20,785 nt of DNA from Trachelipus rathkii (lineage: Eukaryota; Arthropoda; Malacostraca; Isopoda; Trachelipodidae). Location: NCBI GenBank assembly GCA_015478945.1, contig JABUQX010118587.1, positions 70,001 to 90,785 on the forward strand. Reading direction: 5' to 3'. This document shows, piece by piece, positions 20,295-20,785 of this stretch (position 1 is the stretch's first letter; each line of letters opens with the position of its first letter). The notes under the pieces were generated by a model that searched no databases, had not been told where the DNA came from, and saw nothing but the letters and a program-made list of their open reading frames with translations. Position numbers and translations under genes: made by a program.

Positions 20295-20600
20295 GATATA
20301 TATACATTATATATTATTTTATATATGTATATAATATATTATAGTAGTAATAAGTATATAGGATATGAATAGTAATTAGTAGTAGATAGTATGATTATAT
20401 ATATTATACTGACTATAATATATCTATATATTTATATTATATATATGTGTATATATAAATTACATTATATATATATCTATATATTTTTATATTATGATAG
20501 TATATAGTATTATATATATATATATATATATTTATATATGAATATATATATATATATATATATTATAGGGATAGAGTGTAGGATAGTATTATGAGCGCTA
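20295..20600. repeat. AT microsatellite
   Basis: An interrupted AT tract that leads into AT-rich unique sequence up to the right edge (20601-20785). That sequence has no gene signal and some TTAACATA-type words reminiscent of the 5580-7900 block. Confidence 0.92.
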
Positions 20601-20785
20601 ATATATTATATATTAAATTATTGGGTGCGAATTAAACAATATTTACAAATTAAACAAAGAAGAAAAAAAAAACATCAAAAAAATTCATTGCCTATAGCTA
20701 ATCCAATTATTGTTAACATATTTGAAATTCTTATTTACATAATCGCATGAAAGTTGCATTAACATAACTCGCTCTTTCAAACTTT

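Overview
The window looks like intergenic, repeat-dominated DNA from an animal genome, most likely an arthropod and plausibly a decapod crustacean. The evidence is the very heavy load of AT dinucleotide microsatellites (about a quarter of the window), several other microsatellite types, a satellite array, and a decayed non-LTR retrotransposon whose reverse transcriptase resembles Jockey-like elements I know from shrimp and crab genomes. The organism call is an inference. I see no intact protein-coding gene, no convincing tRNA or rRNA, no CRISPR and no bacterial operon structure. Most open frames are low-complexity translations of AT, GA, GT or GGGCAT repeats.

Layout, left part (1-10110). An AAGTAC-type repeat opens the window. 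It is followed by a long imperfect inverted repeat: the left arm is about 477-2335 and the right arm about 8440-9775. At least four non-microsatellite blocks recur in opposite orientation and mirrored order, and the GA and CT tracts mirror each other too. The arms enclose microsatellites, unassigned spacers, a tandem satellite of roughly 130-155 bp period (about 4424-5570), a diverged long-period repeat block (about 5580-7900) with further satellite fragments inside it, and a compact GC-rich hairpin (8061-8129).

Middle part (10110-14640). A 2.2 kb pyrimidine-biased, gene-free stretch is followed by AT microsatellites. Next comes a minus-strand, 5'-truncated, multiply frameshifted non-LTR retrotransposon (13117-14610) whose 3' end abuts an AT microsatellite.

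Right part (14640-20785). A GGGCAT minisatellite is bracketed by two related direct repeats that each carry a hairpin with different paired bases. A related structured island lies at 18672-18770. Between them (about 16250-18420, minus strand) is a degenerate coding-like region: long open segments in shifting frames, interrupted by stops and apparent indels, some at homopolymers. I cannot name its family. AT microsatellites and short unassigned spacers fill the rest.

No genes here work together in a pathway. The interest is structural: inverted duplication, nested satellites, structured repeats with alternative stems, and two decayed coding relics. Repeated frame breaks suggest old decay, residual indel errors in a long-read assembly, or both.
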